Of a stretch of DNA of 64,000 bases, positions 11,315 to 24,096 are shown piece after piece. The stretch is from Salvelinus alpinus (lineage: Eukaryota; Chordata; Actinopteri; Salmoniformes; Salmonidae). The position numbers were made by a program, and so were the translations under genes. The stretch spans positions 16,949,072-17,013,071 of the forward strand of contig NC_092091.1 in NCBI RefSeq assembly GCF_045679555.1, in the 5' to 3' direction. Positions within the stretch are counted from its first letter, which is position 1; every line of letters starts with the position of its first letter. A model generated the notes under the pieces. That model was given only the letters and a program-made list of their open reading frames with translations, was not told the DNA's origin and did no database searches.

Positions 11315-11480
11315 ACTTAAGTTACATGACTTGGTCTCTAGTCTGACTCGAGTCACAAATTTGATGACATGATACTCGACTTGTTAGAAAATAACATAAC
11401 TTGAGACTTGACTTGGACTTGGAGGCTCAAAACTCGGAACTCGACTTTGACTTGAGACTGATGACTTCAAACTATCTGGC
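11315..11480. repeat. ACTTG/ACTCG simple-type minisatellite
   Basis: Irregular tandem array of ACTTG, ACTCG and GACTTGG words, such as GAGACTTGACTTGGACTTGG. No coding potential. Confidence 0.7.
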
Positions 11481-11520
11481 CAGGTTTTGTCATGTTTTGT
11501 CACACATTTTGTGGCGGACT

Positions 11521-11930
11521 GGGCAGCCCAACCCTCTTCCTGGAGATCTCTGGCCACCCCTCACTGGCCACCCCTCATAGCCTGGTTCCTCTCTAGGTTT
11601 CTTCCTAGGTTTTGGCCTTTCTAGGGAGTTTTTCCTAGCCGCCGTGCTTCTACACCTGCATTGCTTGCTGTTCGGGGTTTTAGGCTGGGTTTCTGTACAG
11701 CACTTCGAGATATTAGCAGATGTACGAAGGGCTATATAAAATAAACTTGATTTAATTTGATGATCTCCAGTCCGGTGGGTTTTCAGTCCAGCCCTAATTT
11801 AACACACCTGATTCTACTAATTAGCTGCTCAACAAGACCTTAACTAGCTGAATCAGATACGCTAAATTAGGGTTGGACTGAAAACCTACAGGATAGTAGA
11901 TCTCCCGGAAGAGGATTGGGCAGCCCTGGG
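11521..11930. mobile_element. hAT-like MITE split by a retroposon
   Basis: Long inverted repeats pair GGGCAGCCCAACCCTCTTCC at 11521 with the complement around 11905-11925. The inner arms GTTTTCAGTCCAGCCCTAAT and ATTAGGGTTGGACTGAAAAC also pair. The element is interrupted at 11551-11761 by a 3'-truncated retroposed repeat, with GATCTC duplicated on both sides (11545-11550, 11762-11767). Confidence 0.7.
11551..11761 (+). repeat. 3' end of an abundant salmonid retroposed repeat
   Basis: Carries CCTCTCTAGGTTTCTTCCT, TTTCTAGGGAGTTTTTCC, CTTCTACACCTGCATTGC and a terminal GGCTATATAAAATAAA tail. A longer copy lies at 24482-25576. Copies that share the 3' end, differ in 5' extent and carry short target duplications point to retroposition. 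No ORF; the driving LINE is unknown to me. Confidence 0.7.
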
Positions 11931-11934
11931 CTAG

Positions 11935-12650
11935 TGAAATGCACACTCAGCACTGATTGGATCAGCAAACTGTCAATCAATACAGGTTCGGTGAGCTGTA
12001 GTGTACAGCTTTAGGATCGGGTGCAGCGCAAACGTCAAATTGTAGGAAGAGAAAATTACCATAATAAATAAATATGCATCTCCAAAAATTGATTGTGATC
12101 AACAATATTAACTGTTTAATTTGCAAGCTCACCAGCAATGGGGCAACAATTACCAGGAGGCTTACTGGTCTTTTGGTATGTGACAATTGCTTGAAATGTT
12201 TAATTTACTCATGAAGCCTGCATTTGGAATTTGTTGTTAAAATGAATTATTACTGTGGCGAAGACGCACCATAGACGAGGATCTTCACTTGCCCTCTCCA
12301 AACTCCTGCCAGTGGAGAGTGCTTTTTTTTCTCTTGTTGAAATGTTTGCTGTTGCTTTCACACATCTAAATACATAGGCCCAATGTGGTAAATCTATATA
12401 TTCCATCTACTACTACAATAATTGCTAGTGTTTCATCATTCCATCCCGGTACCATTTATTGCCACCCGTAGACATTTCTGTTTCATGTTTGATAGGCCTG
12501 CAAAACATTTTCATTTAGCCAACCATTTCGTACCCTGCTCTGAGTGGACGCGATGTTTATAGTGCACATTAACGTTCACAAGACTCATGAGGTTGAAGTC
12601 CGGTTTATTTTTGTATAATTATTTTAGGGGGTAGATCAGCTTTAATATTG
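11935..12650. other. unassigned, possibly unique DNA
   Basis: About 700 bp without a recognised repeat or a frame showing a domain. Confidence 0.4.
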
Positions 12651-13433
12651 CAGATAGTTTGGACACACCTACTCATTAAGGGTTTTTTCTTTATTTTCAC
12701 TATTTTCTACATTGTAGAATAATAGTGAAGACATCAAAACTATGAAATAACACATAGAAACATGTAGTAACCAAACAAGTGTTAAACAAATCAAAATACA
12801 TTTTATATTCTTCAAAGTAGCCACCCTTTGCCTTGATGACAGCTTTGCACACTCTTGGCATTCTCTCAACCAGCTTCATGAGGTAGTCACCTGTAATGCT
12901 TTTCCAACAGTCTTGAAGGAGTTCCCACAAATGCTGAGCACTTGTTGGCTGCTTTTCCTTCACTCTGCAGTCCAACTCATCCCAAACGATCTCAATTGGG
13001 TTGAGGTTGGGTGATTGTGGAGGCCAGGTCATCTGATGCAGCACTCCATCACTCTCCTTCTTGGTCAAATATCCCTTACACAGCCTGGAGGTGTGTTTTG
13101 GGACATTTTCCTGTTGAATAACAAATGATAGTCTCACTAAGCGCAAACCAGATTGGATGGTGTGTTGCTGCAGAATGCTGTGGTAGCCTTGCTGGTTAAG
13201 TGTGCCTTAAATAAATCACAGACAGTGTCACCAGCAAAGCACCCCAGGACCATCACACCTCCTCCATGCTTCACGGTGGGAACCACACATGCGGAGATCA
13301 TCCGTTCACCTACTCTGGGTCTTCCTTTCCTGTGGTGGTCCTCATGAGAGCCTGTTTCATCGTGGCGCTTGATGGTTTTTGCGACTGCACTTGAAGAAAC
13401 TTTCAAAGTTTTTGACATTTTCCAGATTGACTG

Positions 13434-13965
13434 TGTGGTGGAATTATTGTAATCAAAAGGAGAGACTTTTAAGATTTCTTCAAAGCAATCAAACTTTATT
13501 ATTTAATTAGTGCAGTAATGGAGCTGGTCGGTAATCAACCCTGGAGGTGATCACTGAGAACTCAATAAGCTGGTTTGAGCCAGTATTTTATAGCAAAGTC
13601 CATCCTCCTTCAGTCTACATGACACACAACAGATGTATGGAATGGGTCACAAGGTTAAGATTTGTATGAAAGATAATTATAATTCACAGCAGACAGTATC
13701 TGCTGTAAAAACATCAGAACTAATTGTGTAGAGACCAGTGTCTGGCACTCCAACTCCAAACTGGTCTCTCCCTGGTACCGTATAGAACAAAAACATTAAC
13801 TCATGCTCTGGAATGCGGTATCCCCAAAGACATCATAAATCTTCCAGAGTCCCATCCTCAGTAGTACACACACAGATGAGCATTCTAACAAACCCTTATT
13901 CTGTTGAATAGAACAACCATTTGATGCAATAACAACATTATAACAATCTTGTAATTTCCACCATA
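13434..13965 (-). mobile_element. solo LTR inside the Tc1 element
   Basis: 532 bp bounded by TGTGGTGGAATTATTG and AATTTCCACCATA, flanked by a 4-bp ACTG duplication (13430-13433, 13966-13969). The flanking Tc1 sequence is continuous once it is removed. The minus strand has AATAAA near 13495. No gag or pol attached. Confidence 0.7.
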
Positions 13966-14120
13966 ACTGATCTTCATGTCTTATAGTAATGATGGACTGT
14001 TGTTTCTCTTTGCTTATTTGAACTGTTCTTGCCATAATATGGTATTTTACCAAATAGGGCTATCTTCTGTATACCACCCCTACCTTGTCACAACACAACT
14101 GAGTGGCTCAAACGCATTAA

Positions 14121-15471
14121 CCTGTTTGGGATATGGGGCGGTATTTTCACGTCCGGATGAAAAGTGTGCCCAAAGTAAACTGCCTGCTACTCAGGCCCAG
14201 AAGATAGGATGTGCATATAATTGGTAGAGTTGGATAAAAAACACTTTAAAGTTTCTAAAACTGTTATAATTCTGTCTGTAAGTATAACAGAACTCATTTC
14301 GCAGGCGAAACCCTGAGGACAAACCATCCAGGATTTTTTTGTTGTTGAGGTGACCATGTTTTCTATGGGAATCTAGATTTCGGAGGCATCTGGTTGCAAT
14401 TCCTTGGGCTTCCACTAGATGTCAACAGTCTTTAGAAATTGGTTGATGTTTTTCTTTTGAGTAATGAAGAAGTATGGCTATTTCAGAACGAGGGTCGAGA
14501 CTAGTGTACTGTTGTGTTTGGGGCGTGCAACCTAGCGCTCGCTCCACTTTAATTTTCTCCGCTATTGAGCGCAGTTTATTCCGTCTTAAATTTTATTGAT
14601 TATTTACGGAATAAAATACCTAAAGTTGTATTAGGAAAGTTATTTGAAGTGTTTGGACCGAGATTACAGGTAACTTATTAGATACTTACAAATACTTACA
14701 AGGTGGTGATTGACTCCGCTGTCCTGGCGTCGTGGAACAAACTCCCTCACGACGCCAGGACAGCGGAGTCAATCACCACCTTCCGGAGACACCTGAAACC
14801 CCACCTCTTTAAGGAATACCTAGGATAGGATAAAGTAATCCTTCTCACCCCCCCCCCCCCCTTAAAAGATTTAGATGCACTATTGTAAAGTGGCCGTTCC
14901 ACTGGATGTCATAAGGTGAATGCACCAATTTGTAAGTCGCTCTGGATAAGAGCGTCTGCTAAATGACTTAAATGTAAATGTAAATAATGTGTAGTCATGT
15001 TGGGCGAGTTGGAACCGGTGTTTTTCTAAATCAGACGCGCCAAATAAATGGACAAAATAAATGGAAATTTTGGGAATATAGCGACGGAATTAATCGAACA
15101 AAAGGACCATTTGTGAAGTTTATGGGACATATTGGTGTGCCAACAGAAGATCTTCAAAGGTAAGGCATGAATTATATCGTTATTTCTGAGTTCTGTGTCG
15201 CACCTGGCGGGTTGAAATATGATTGTCATGTGTTTGTTTGATGGGGTGCTGTCCTCAGATAATAGCATGGTTTGCTTTCGCCGTAAAGCCTTTTTGAAAT
15301 TTGACACAGTGGCTGGATTAACAAGAAGTTAAGCTGTATTTTGGTGTATTGCACTTGTGATTGTATGAAAGTTAAATATTTCTAATAATTTATTTTGAAT
15401 TTCGCGCTCTGCAATTTCACCGGATGTTGTCGAAACGTTCCGCTAGCGGAACCTCTAGCTGTAAAAAGGTT
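14121..15471 (+). mobile_element. TTAA-flanked piggyBac-like non-autonomous element, copy 2
   Basis: TTAA at 14117-14120 and 15472-15475 joins the interrupted Tc1 sequence CGCATTAA/GAAGG. It starts CCTGTTTGGGATATGGGG and ends CTAGCTGTAAAAAGGTT. It shares CACTAGATGTCAACAGTC and CACCGGATGTTGTCGAAA with copies 3 and 4. No transposase. A LINE fragment sits inside at 14700-14990. Confidence 0.75.
14700..14990 (+). mobile_element. truncated LINE 3' end with terminal palindrome
   Basis: Encodes the last residues of a LINE ORF (reading WNKLPHDARTAESITTF then RRHLKPHLFKEYLG and a stop), a C tract, and the tail GCTCTGGATAAGAGCGTCTG...AAATGTAAATGTAAAT. The same tail ends the SINE at 60741. Its 5' end is a 35-bp perfect inverted repeat (14700-14734 with 14748-14782) around a 13-nt loop. 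Confidence 0.7.
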
Positions 15472-15496
15472 TTAAGAAGGAAAGAAATTCCACAAA

Positions 15497-16920
15497 TGTG
15501 ACTCGTTTCAGGAAACTAAACATATGTCGCGGGTCACTACTTCACAGGAGAGCCATTGGAACGTAAACTTCTTTTTTTTAAACCAAAATGCGTTTTTTGG
15601 CAGAAATTACTTCTGGAACATGAACTTTTATGTCCCTTAATAACAGACTTGTATGCCATCTGTAAATACGAATAAAATGGTTAAATTACGAGCCTAGTTG
15701 GTTTAGCCACAGAAAAAGGTAGAAACCTTCCTGCTAACCATGAATGGCTGAGATAATGAGTTGGCTGGACATGCCAAGAGATGAGTTCAGATTGGTCTGC
15801 CATATAGCACGCTTCTGTCTATTTGAGCTGGTCAGTATGTGTAGGTAATCCTGTCTAACGCTGCTTTTTTAATGTATTGCGTAGTAGAACTGCATAAGTG
15901 TTGCTCTCCACTTTCTGGAGGACCGAGTTTTGAAATCAGTGGAATTAGAGTATGATACCTAAGGAGATGGAGAAAACACCTGTCTCCGGATTACATCTTC
16001 AAACTAAGGGCAACCATGGCATCCGTGACAGGGAGAGGCGTCCATCCATGATGTATATAGGTAAGAGTGTCTAGCTAGCTTCATTTTCAGACATTACACA
16101 TTTCTAATTTTGTCAGAAAGTAATTTTCATTTCAAGTTAAAGTGTACTGTTAGCTAGCTAGCTAACATGTTATTATTCATATCTCAAAGCCATTTGCTTT
16201 GCTAGTTATAGCCTAATGTTAACTAGCTAACATTCAACCTAGTTGGTTAGCTACCTGCAGATTCATGCAGGGTAGTAACGTCATGAGTTGAAATTATGTT
16301 TCATTGTTTACCTAGCTAGCTAGCTACATCTTAACAAAAGACTCCACTATGCATATAACCATTTCAATAGAAAGCCAGAGCAGCTGTCACAGTGACAATC
16401 TACTTCGATTTCAGAGCAGTTTTGTCTGAGTGTGCCAGAGCGCAGAATAATTGATGAATTTACAAACACTCAACACCTGTTGAATATGGCCGGTGTCAGT
16501 AAACGTTGCCAGCAGCACAGTTGCAGTGACCAAAGCTCTGAATAACATAAAAACAGCCTAACTAGCTCTGCTAGGCCGAGTAAAATGGTCAGTTCTCAAA
16601 TTTTTGTCTGTTAGCCAGTTAGCTTGGGTGCTTGACTGTTGTTGTTAGGACAGAACGTTCGGATCAACCCTTAAAAAGATGGGTGTGGCTAAAGCTTATA
16701 AGGGTGTGAACGATGCTGAATGGGTGTAGACAAAGAAGAGCTCTCCAGTAGGTACCACAATATTCAAAGTTTGTCAACTTTCAAAGCAGAATTACTTTGC
16801 CATTGTTCTTCAAATACAGTGTATGATATACCATTTTGTAGCTATGTATCTCTGCTTTTATCCAATGTAAAAAAACACAATTTCAAATTTTGCTACATAA
16901 GACCGAATCAAGGCGCTCGG
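15497..16920. repeat. unclassified interspersed repeat, 1.4 kb
   Basis: Interrupts the Tc1 sequence between CCACAAAT and TCACAAAT, a 7-8 bp flanking duplication. Starts GTGACTCGTTTCAGG, ends AAGGCGCTCGG. It contains several GCTAGCTAGC-rich tracts. No domain in any frame. A duplication of 8 bp would fit a hAT element, but no terminal inverted repeat is clear. Confidence 0.5.
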
Positions 16921-17224
16921 TCACAAATTAACTTTTAACAAAGCACACCTGTTAATTGAAAGGCATTCCAGGTGACTACCTCATGAAGCTGGTTGAGATA
17001 ATGCCAAGTGTGTGCAAAGCTGTCATCAAGGCAAAGGGTGGCTACTTTGAAGAATCTCAAATATAAAATATTTTGATATGTTGAGCAATTTTTGGTTACG
17101 ACATGATTCCATATGAGTTATTTAGTTAGTTTTGATGTCTTTACAATATTTCTAAAATAGTAAAAATAAAGAAAAACCCTGGAATGAGTAGGCGTGTCCA
17201 AACTTTTGACTCATATTTTTTAAA

Positions 17225-17660
17225 ATATATTTTCCTTCTTTATAACCTTCCCCTAACCCTACCACCCCTCGCCTAACTAATGGACAACAATACTTAGTTT
17301 TCCACTTCGAGCTTAAACATACTACATACTACTGTCAACCCCTCCCATCTGTCTCTGAAGACCATCCTGTTGATTTCTAGCTGCCAAATATTTTTCCACC
17401 GTGCTGTGATGTTTCACAAAAGTTCTGTACCTTCTATTCTCATGGTATCTACAGATTCTAAATGAAAGAAAAACACCTTTTGCGAAGAGTATTTTATAGT
17501 ACTGATCTATTGACTCTGATTTTTCAAATCACCCAGCAGTGCTATTTGCAGAGTTAGCTCAAAGTCAATTTTGTAATTGTTCAACCATTCCTGAACCTGC
17601 GACCAAAAACAAGTGATCTAATGATTCTGTCTCTTCGCAGCAAAATCTGCAGAGCTGGGA
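17225..17660 (-). pseudogene. L1-type LINE C-terminal fragment
   Basis: Minus-strand reading gives WGIQPSQLCRFCCEET then ESLDHLFL, the Cys-rich C-terminal motif (C-x2-C...H-x-F) of L1-clade ORF2 proteins. Sequence resembling an ORF2 end follows to about 17300 with frame breaks. Both ends are truncated. Confidence 0.45.
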
Positions 17661-17689
17661 TGGTTGTATCCCCCATACACAGTGCATTC

Positions 17690-18605
17690 GAAAAGTAACT
17701 GAGCAATCGGGGGAGAAGGGACTTGGTCAGGGAGTTGACCAAGAACCCGATAGTCACTCTAACAGAGCTCTAGCGTTCCTCTGTGGAGATGAGAGAACCT
17801 TCCAGAAGCACAAACATCTCCACCAATCAGGCCTTTATGGTAGAGTGGCTAGATGGAAGCCACTCCTCAGTAAAAGGCACATGACAGCCTGCTTGGAGTT
17901 TGCCAAAAGTCACTTAAAGACTCTCAGACCATGAGAAACAAGATTCTCTGGTCTAATGAAACCAAGATTTAACTTTTTGGCCTGAATGCCAAGCGTAACA
18001 TCTGGAGGAATCCTGTAACATCCCGACGGTGAAGCGTGGTGGTGGCAGCATCATGCTGTGGGGATGTTTTTCAGCAGCAGGGACTGGGAGACCAGTCAGG
18101 ATCAAGGGAAAGATAAACGGAGCAAAGTACAGAGAGATCCTTGATAACAACTTGCTCCAGAGCGCTCAAGACCTCAGACTGGGGCAAAGATTCACCGTCC
18201 AACAGGACAACGAACATAAGCACACAGCCAATACAACGCAGGAGTGGCTTCGGGACAAGTCTCTGAATGTTCTTGAGTGGCCCAGCCAGAGCCCGGACTT
18301 GAACCCGATCGAACATCTCTAGAGAGACCTGAAAATAGCTGTGTAGCAACGCTCCCCATCCAACCTGACAGAGCTTGAGAGGATCTGCAGAGAAGAATGG
18401 GGGAAACTCCCAAAATACAGGTGTGCCAAGCTTGTAGTGTCATACACAATACGACTCGATGCTGTAATCGCTGCTTCAACAAAGTACAAAGTAAATGGTC
18501 TGAATACTTACATAAATGTGATATTTCCGTAAAAATAAATTGAGAAAATGCTAATATTTAAAAAAAAGACTGTTTTTGCTTTGTCAAAACAGACAGAGTA
18601 TTTCA
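17690..18605 (+). pseudogene. Tc1 transposase relic (second family)
   Basis: Starts at a Tc1-type end (ACAGTGCATTCG) and carries decayed transposase. The longest open piece (18029-18322) reads [19 protein letters not shown], a second catalytic Asp in [10 protein letters not shown], and [11 protein letters not shown] with the catalytic Glu, followed at once by a stop codon. Upstream parts are frameshifted and the 3' end is truncated by the next element. Confidence 0.75.
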
Positions 18606-18624
18606 CTGATAATTAATTGTATCA

Positions 18625-20409
<1,785 letters not shown>

Positions 20410-20610
20410 TACAGTGGGGCAAAAAAGTATTTAGTCAGCCACCAATTGTGCAAGTTCTCCCACTTAAAAAGATGAGAGAGGCCTGTAATTTTCATCATAG
20501 GTACACTTCAACTATGACAGACAAAATGAGAAGAAAGAAAATCCAGAAAATCACATTGTAGGATTTTTAATGAATTTATTAGCAAATTATGGTGGAAAAT
20601 AAGTATTTGG
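20410..20610 (+). mobile_element. Tc1 terminal fragment (third family)
   Basis: Starts TACAGTGGGGCAAAAAAG, continues GTCAGCCACCAATTGTGC and ends at AAATAAGTATTTGG, the outer 200 bp of a Tc1 element. The rest is replaced by LINE sequence, so this is a truncated end. Confidence 0.7.
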
Positions 20611-20986
20611 TTTTTATTGACTTGGCCAAGGCTTTTGATACGGTAGACCATTCCATTCTTGTGGACCAGCTAAGGAGTATTGGTGTCTCTGAGGGGTCTT
20701 TGGCCTGGTTTGCTAACTACCTATCTCAAAGAGTGCAGTGTACAAAGTCAGAACATCTGCTGTCTCAGCCACTGCCTGTCACGAAGGGAGTACCCCAAGG
20801 CTCGATCCTAGGCCCCACGCTCTTCTCAATTTACATCAACAACATAGCTCAGGCAGTAGGAAGCTCTCTCATCCATGTATATGCAGATGATACAGTCTTA
20901 TACTCAGCTGGCCCCTCCCCGGAATTTGTGTTAAACGCTCTACAACAAAGCTTTCTTAGTGTTCAACAAGCTTTCTCTGCCCTTAA

Positions 20987-21916
20987 AACCTTTCTGGCGC
21001 AGGCGTTCCGCTAGTGACCCACCTCGACAACATCCGGTGAAATTGCAGAACGCCAAATTCAAAATACAGAAATAGTCATAATAAACATCAATAAAAAATA
21101 CAAGTGTTATACATCGGTTTAAAGATTAACTTCTTGTTAATCCAGCTGCTTTGTCAGATTTCAGAAAAAAGGCTTTACGGCGAAAGCATACCATGCGATT
21201 ATCCTTCGGACAGCGGCCCGCTTACAAAAGCATACAAACATTTTACAACCAAGTAAAGGAATTACAAAAGTCAGAAATAGCAATAAAATGAATCACTTAC
21301 CTTTGAAGATCTTCATATGGTTGCAGTCACAAGAGTCCCAGCTACACAATAAATGTTCGATATAGTCCCTCTTTATATCCCAAAGAGGGACTTTTTATTT
21401 TGTTGGAGCGTTTTGTTCAGTAATCCACTGGCTCAAAGGCGGTCAAAACATGCAGACGAATACATCCTAATAGTACCGGTAAAGTTCGTTGAAACATGTC
21501 AAATGATGTTTATAATTAATCCTCAGGTTGTCAATCGTCTAAATAATCGATAATATTTCAACCGGACAATAGCGTCTTCAATAGAAAGGAAAAACAACTA
21601 AGACTGTTGACATCTAGTGGAAACCATAGGAACTGCAATCTGGGTCCTAACCCATTAGATACTCTATAGGCATTCAATTTAAAACTACCCACATCAAAAA
21701 TATCCCACTTCCTGGATGGATTTTCCTCAGGTTTTCGCCTGCCATATCAGTTATGTTATACTCACAGACATTATTTTAACAGTTTTGGAAACTTTAGACT
21801 GTTTTCTATCCAAATTATATGCATATCCTAGCTTCTGGGCCTGAGTAACAGGAAGTTTACTTTGGGCACGCTTCTCATCCAGACGTCAAAATACTGCCCC
21901 CGAGCCATAAGAAGTT
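20987..21916 (-). mobile_element. TTAA-flanked piggyBac-like non-autonomous element, copy 3
   Basis: 930 bp flanked by TTAA (20983-20986, 21917-21920). Removing it and one TTAA restores the LINE codons A-L-N-L-V-L-N-T exactly. Minus-strand order matches copy 2, including CACTAGATGTCAACAGTC and the CACCGGATGTTGTCGAGG end. Confidence 0.85.
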
Positions 21917-22729
21917 TTAACCTGGTTCTGAACACCTCCAAAACAAAGGTAATGTGGTTTGGTGAGAAGAATGCACCTCTTCCCACCGGTGTGATTACTA
22001 TCTCTGAGGGTTTAGAGCTTGAGGTAGTCACCTCATACAAGTACTTGGGAGAATGGCTAGATGGTACACTGTCCTGCTCTCAGCACATATCAAAGCTGCA
22101 GGCTAAAGTTAAATCTAGACTTAGTTTCCTCTATCATAATCGCTCCTCCTTCACCCCATCTGCCAAACTAACCCTGATTCAGATGACCATCCTACCCATG
22201 CCAGATTATGGAGACGTAATTTATAGATCGGCAGGTAAGGGTTTTCTCGAGAGGCTAGATGTTCTTTACCATTTGGCCATCAGATTTGCCACCAATGCTC
22301 CTTACAGGACACATCACTGCACTCTATGCTCTTCGGTAAACTGGTCATCTCTGTATACCCGTCGCAAGACCCACTGGTTGATGCTTATTTATAAAACCCT
22401 CTGAGGCCTCACTCCCCCCTATCTGAGATATATGCTGCAACCATCATCCTCCACATACAACACCCGTTCTGCCAGTCACATTCTGTTAAAGGTTCCCAAA
22501 GCACACACATCCCTGGGTTGCTCCTCTTTTCAGTTCGCTGCAGCTAGCGACTGGAACGAGCTGCAACAAACACTCAAACTGGACAGTTTTATCTCAATCG
22601 CTTCATTCAAAGACTCAATCATGGACACTCTTACTAACAGTTGTGGCTGCTTTGCGTGGTGTATTGTTGTCTCTGCCTTTTTGCCCTTTGTGCTGTTTCC
22701 TGTGCCCAATAATGTTTGTACCATGTTTT

Positions 22730-22860
22730 GTGCTGCTACCATGTTGTGCTGCTGCCATGTTCTGTTGCTACCATGTTGTCATGTTGTGTTGCTACCATGC
22801 TGTGTTGTCATGTGTTGCTGCCATGCTATGTTGTTGTCTTAGGTCTCTCTTTATGTAGTG
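22730..22860 (+). repeat. TGCTRCCATGTTGT short tandem repeat
   Basis: Irregular repeats of TGTGCTGCTACCATGTTG-like words in the LINE 3' UTR. Its long open frame is a by-product of the repeat. Confidence 0.6.
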
Positions 22861-23045
22861 TTGTGTTGTCTCTCTTGTTGTAATGTGTGTTTTGTCCTAT
22901 ATTTTTATTGAATTTATTTTTATTTTTAATCCCAGCCCCCGTTCCCGCAGGAGGCCTTTTGCCTTTTGGTAGGCTGTCATTGTAAATACGAATTTGTTCT
23001 TAACTGACTTGCCTATTTAAATAAAGGTTAAATAAAATAAAATAT

Positions 23046-23811
23046 TGGTTCCGCAACACCAAGACTACTCCATGGCTATTCTAAATAATATAAAGTTCCC
23101 ATCGAGGAGTGGAATAATGACAACCAATACTATCCATAGTAGGGATTGTAATAAAATAAACAAATGCAACAATTGATAAAGAATGTAAACTACAAACACA
23201 CTATTCCATTCAAGATAGGGAATGTTGTAAAATAATTAATATTCAACATTCTATTCATAGTATTTATAAAAGACAGCATTAGAAGAAATTAAAATGATTG
23301 AAATAATACATCTTCAAATATAAGGAACAAAAGTACTTTAAAAGCCCGAAATGAGGTAGGGATCAACATGGTAGGGATAAAAACACAGCAAACAGAGGAC
23401 ATAGAAGGCACAGTATGTGGGTATGTGCGGGTGTATTGAGATGGAAGGTGGGGGTGAGTGCTTTTGTGTTTGTAAAAGTGTGGAGTTAAGTGAGAGGGAC
23501 CAGTGTGTGTGTGTGTGTGTGTGTTTCAGCTAGGACACTGACATTGGTTAATCAAATCTCCCCATTCTTGCAAAATTTTGCATGCCTTCTCAAACAGCTA
23601 AAACTGTACATGCATTCGCACATCAAGTCTTCTCTTGAGTTGTGCTTAGGGATGGAACAACTGTTGAACATCTGAGCTTGTGGTTGTTTGTGGGGGAAGG
23701 GTGGGGAGTGTGTGTGTGTGTTATGGTGGAGAAATTACAAGACTATGTTATAATACTGTTATTGCATCAGATGATTGTTTTATGTAATAAAATTTGGTTC
23801 TATTAGTACTC

Positions 23812-23845
<34 letters not shown>

Positions 23846-24096
23846 CCCACATCTGTTGCTATAGGTTGTCATGACTCTCCAGTGACGATCTGAAGGATCA
23901 GGTTACAGTGGGTCCGCTCTACAGCGTGCTCTCTCTCGTAGAGGGGAGAGGGGGAAGTCGGCTGTTTGATGGTGGTCATAAAATACGCTGCCTCTATGCA
24001 CTGTAGGGTTCACAGATTGGAATGTAAACTGTGGAACACAGAGACTCTTGGACATCAAAAGATTGAATAATTAAACAATATTTATATTTTTGAGAA
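23046..24096. other. unassigned DNA with GT microsatellites
   Basis: (GT)n tracts at 23503-23524, 23708-23721 and 23813-23838. The rest has no frame with a domain and no repeat family I recognise. Confidence 0.5.

Larger units (their letters stand above)
12651..17215 (-). mobile_element. Tc1 element carrying three nested insertions
   Basis: One Tc1/mariner element. Its two ends are long inverted repeats that include the last codons of transposase on both sides (12655-12900 and its complement at about 16970-17200). Inside, minus-strand transposase pieces read MSKTLKVSSSAVAKTIKRH (helix-turn-helix), HGGGVMVLGCF, and QSPNLNPIEIVWDELD with the catalytic Glu. The middle is internally deleted and frameshifted. 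Insertions at 13434-13965, 14121-15471 and 15497-16920 split it. Confidence 0.8.
20611..23045 (+). mobile_element. L2-like LINE copy D (HpaI SINE partner type)
   Basis: 5'-truncated LINE. RT motif A FIDLAKAFDTVDHS, motif B GVPQGSILGPTLFS and motif C YADDTVLYSAG are intact to 20986. A TTAA element then splits it, and the frame resumes at 21921 as LVLNTSKTKVMWFGEKN and runs to about 22650 with one stop. The 3' end GTCATTGTAAATACG...CTTAACTGACTTGCC...TTAAATAAAGGTT equals the tail of the HpaI SINEs here, which marks this LINE family as the likely source of SINE mobility. Confidence 0.85.

Noticed and set aside
22432..22858. Cys/Leu-rich plus-strand frames as a secreted or membrane protein
   Set aside because: They arise from the CATGTTGTGCTGC-type short repeat in a LINE 3' UTR.
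23813..23838. Promoter or Z-DNA role for the GT tracts
   Set aside because: Ordinary dinucleotide microsatellites; nothing else in the context supports a function.
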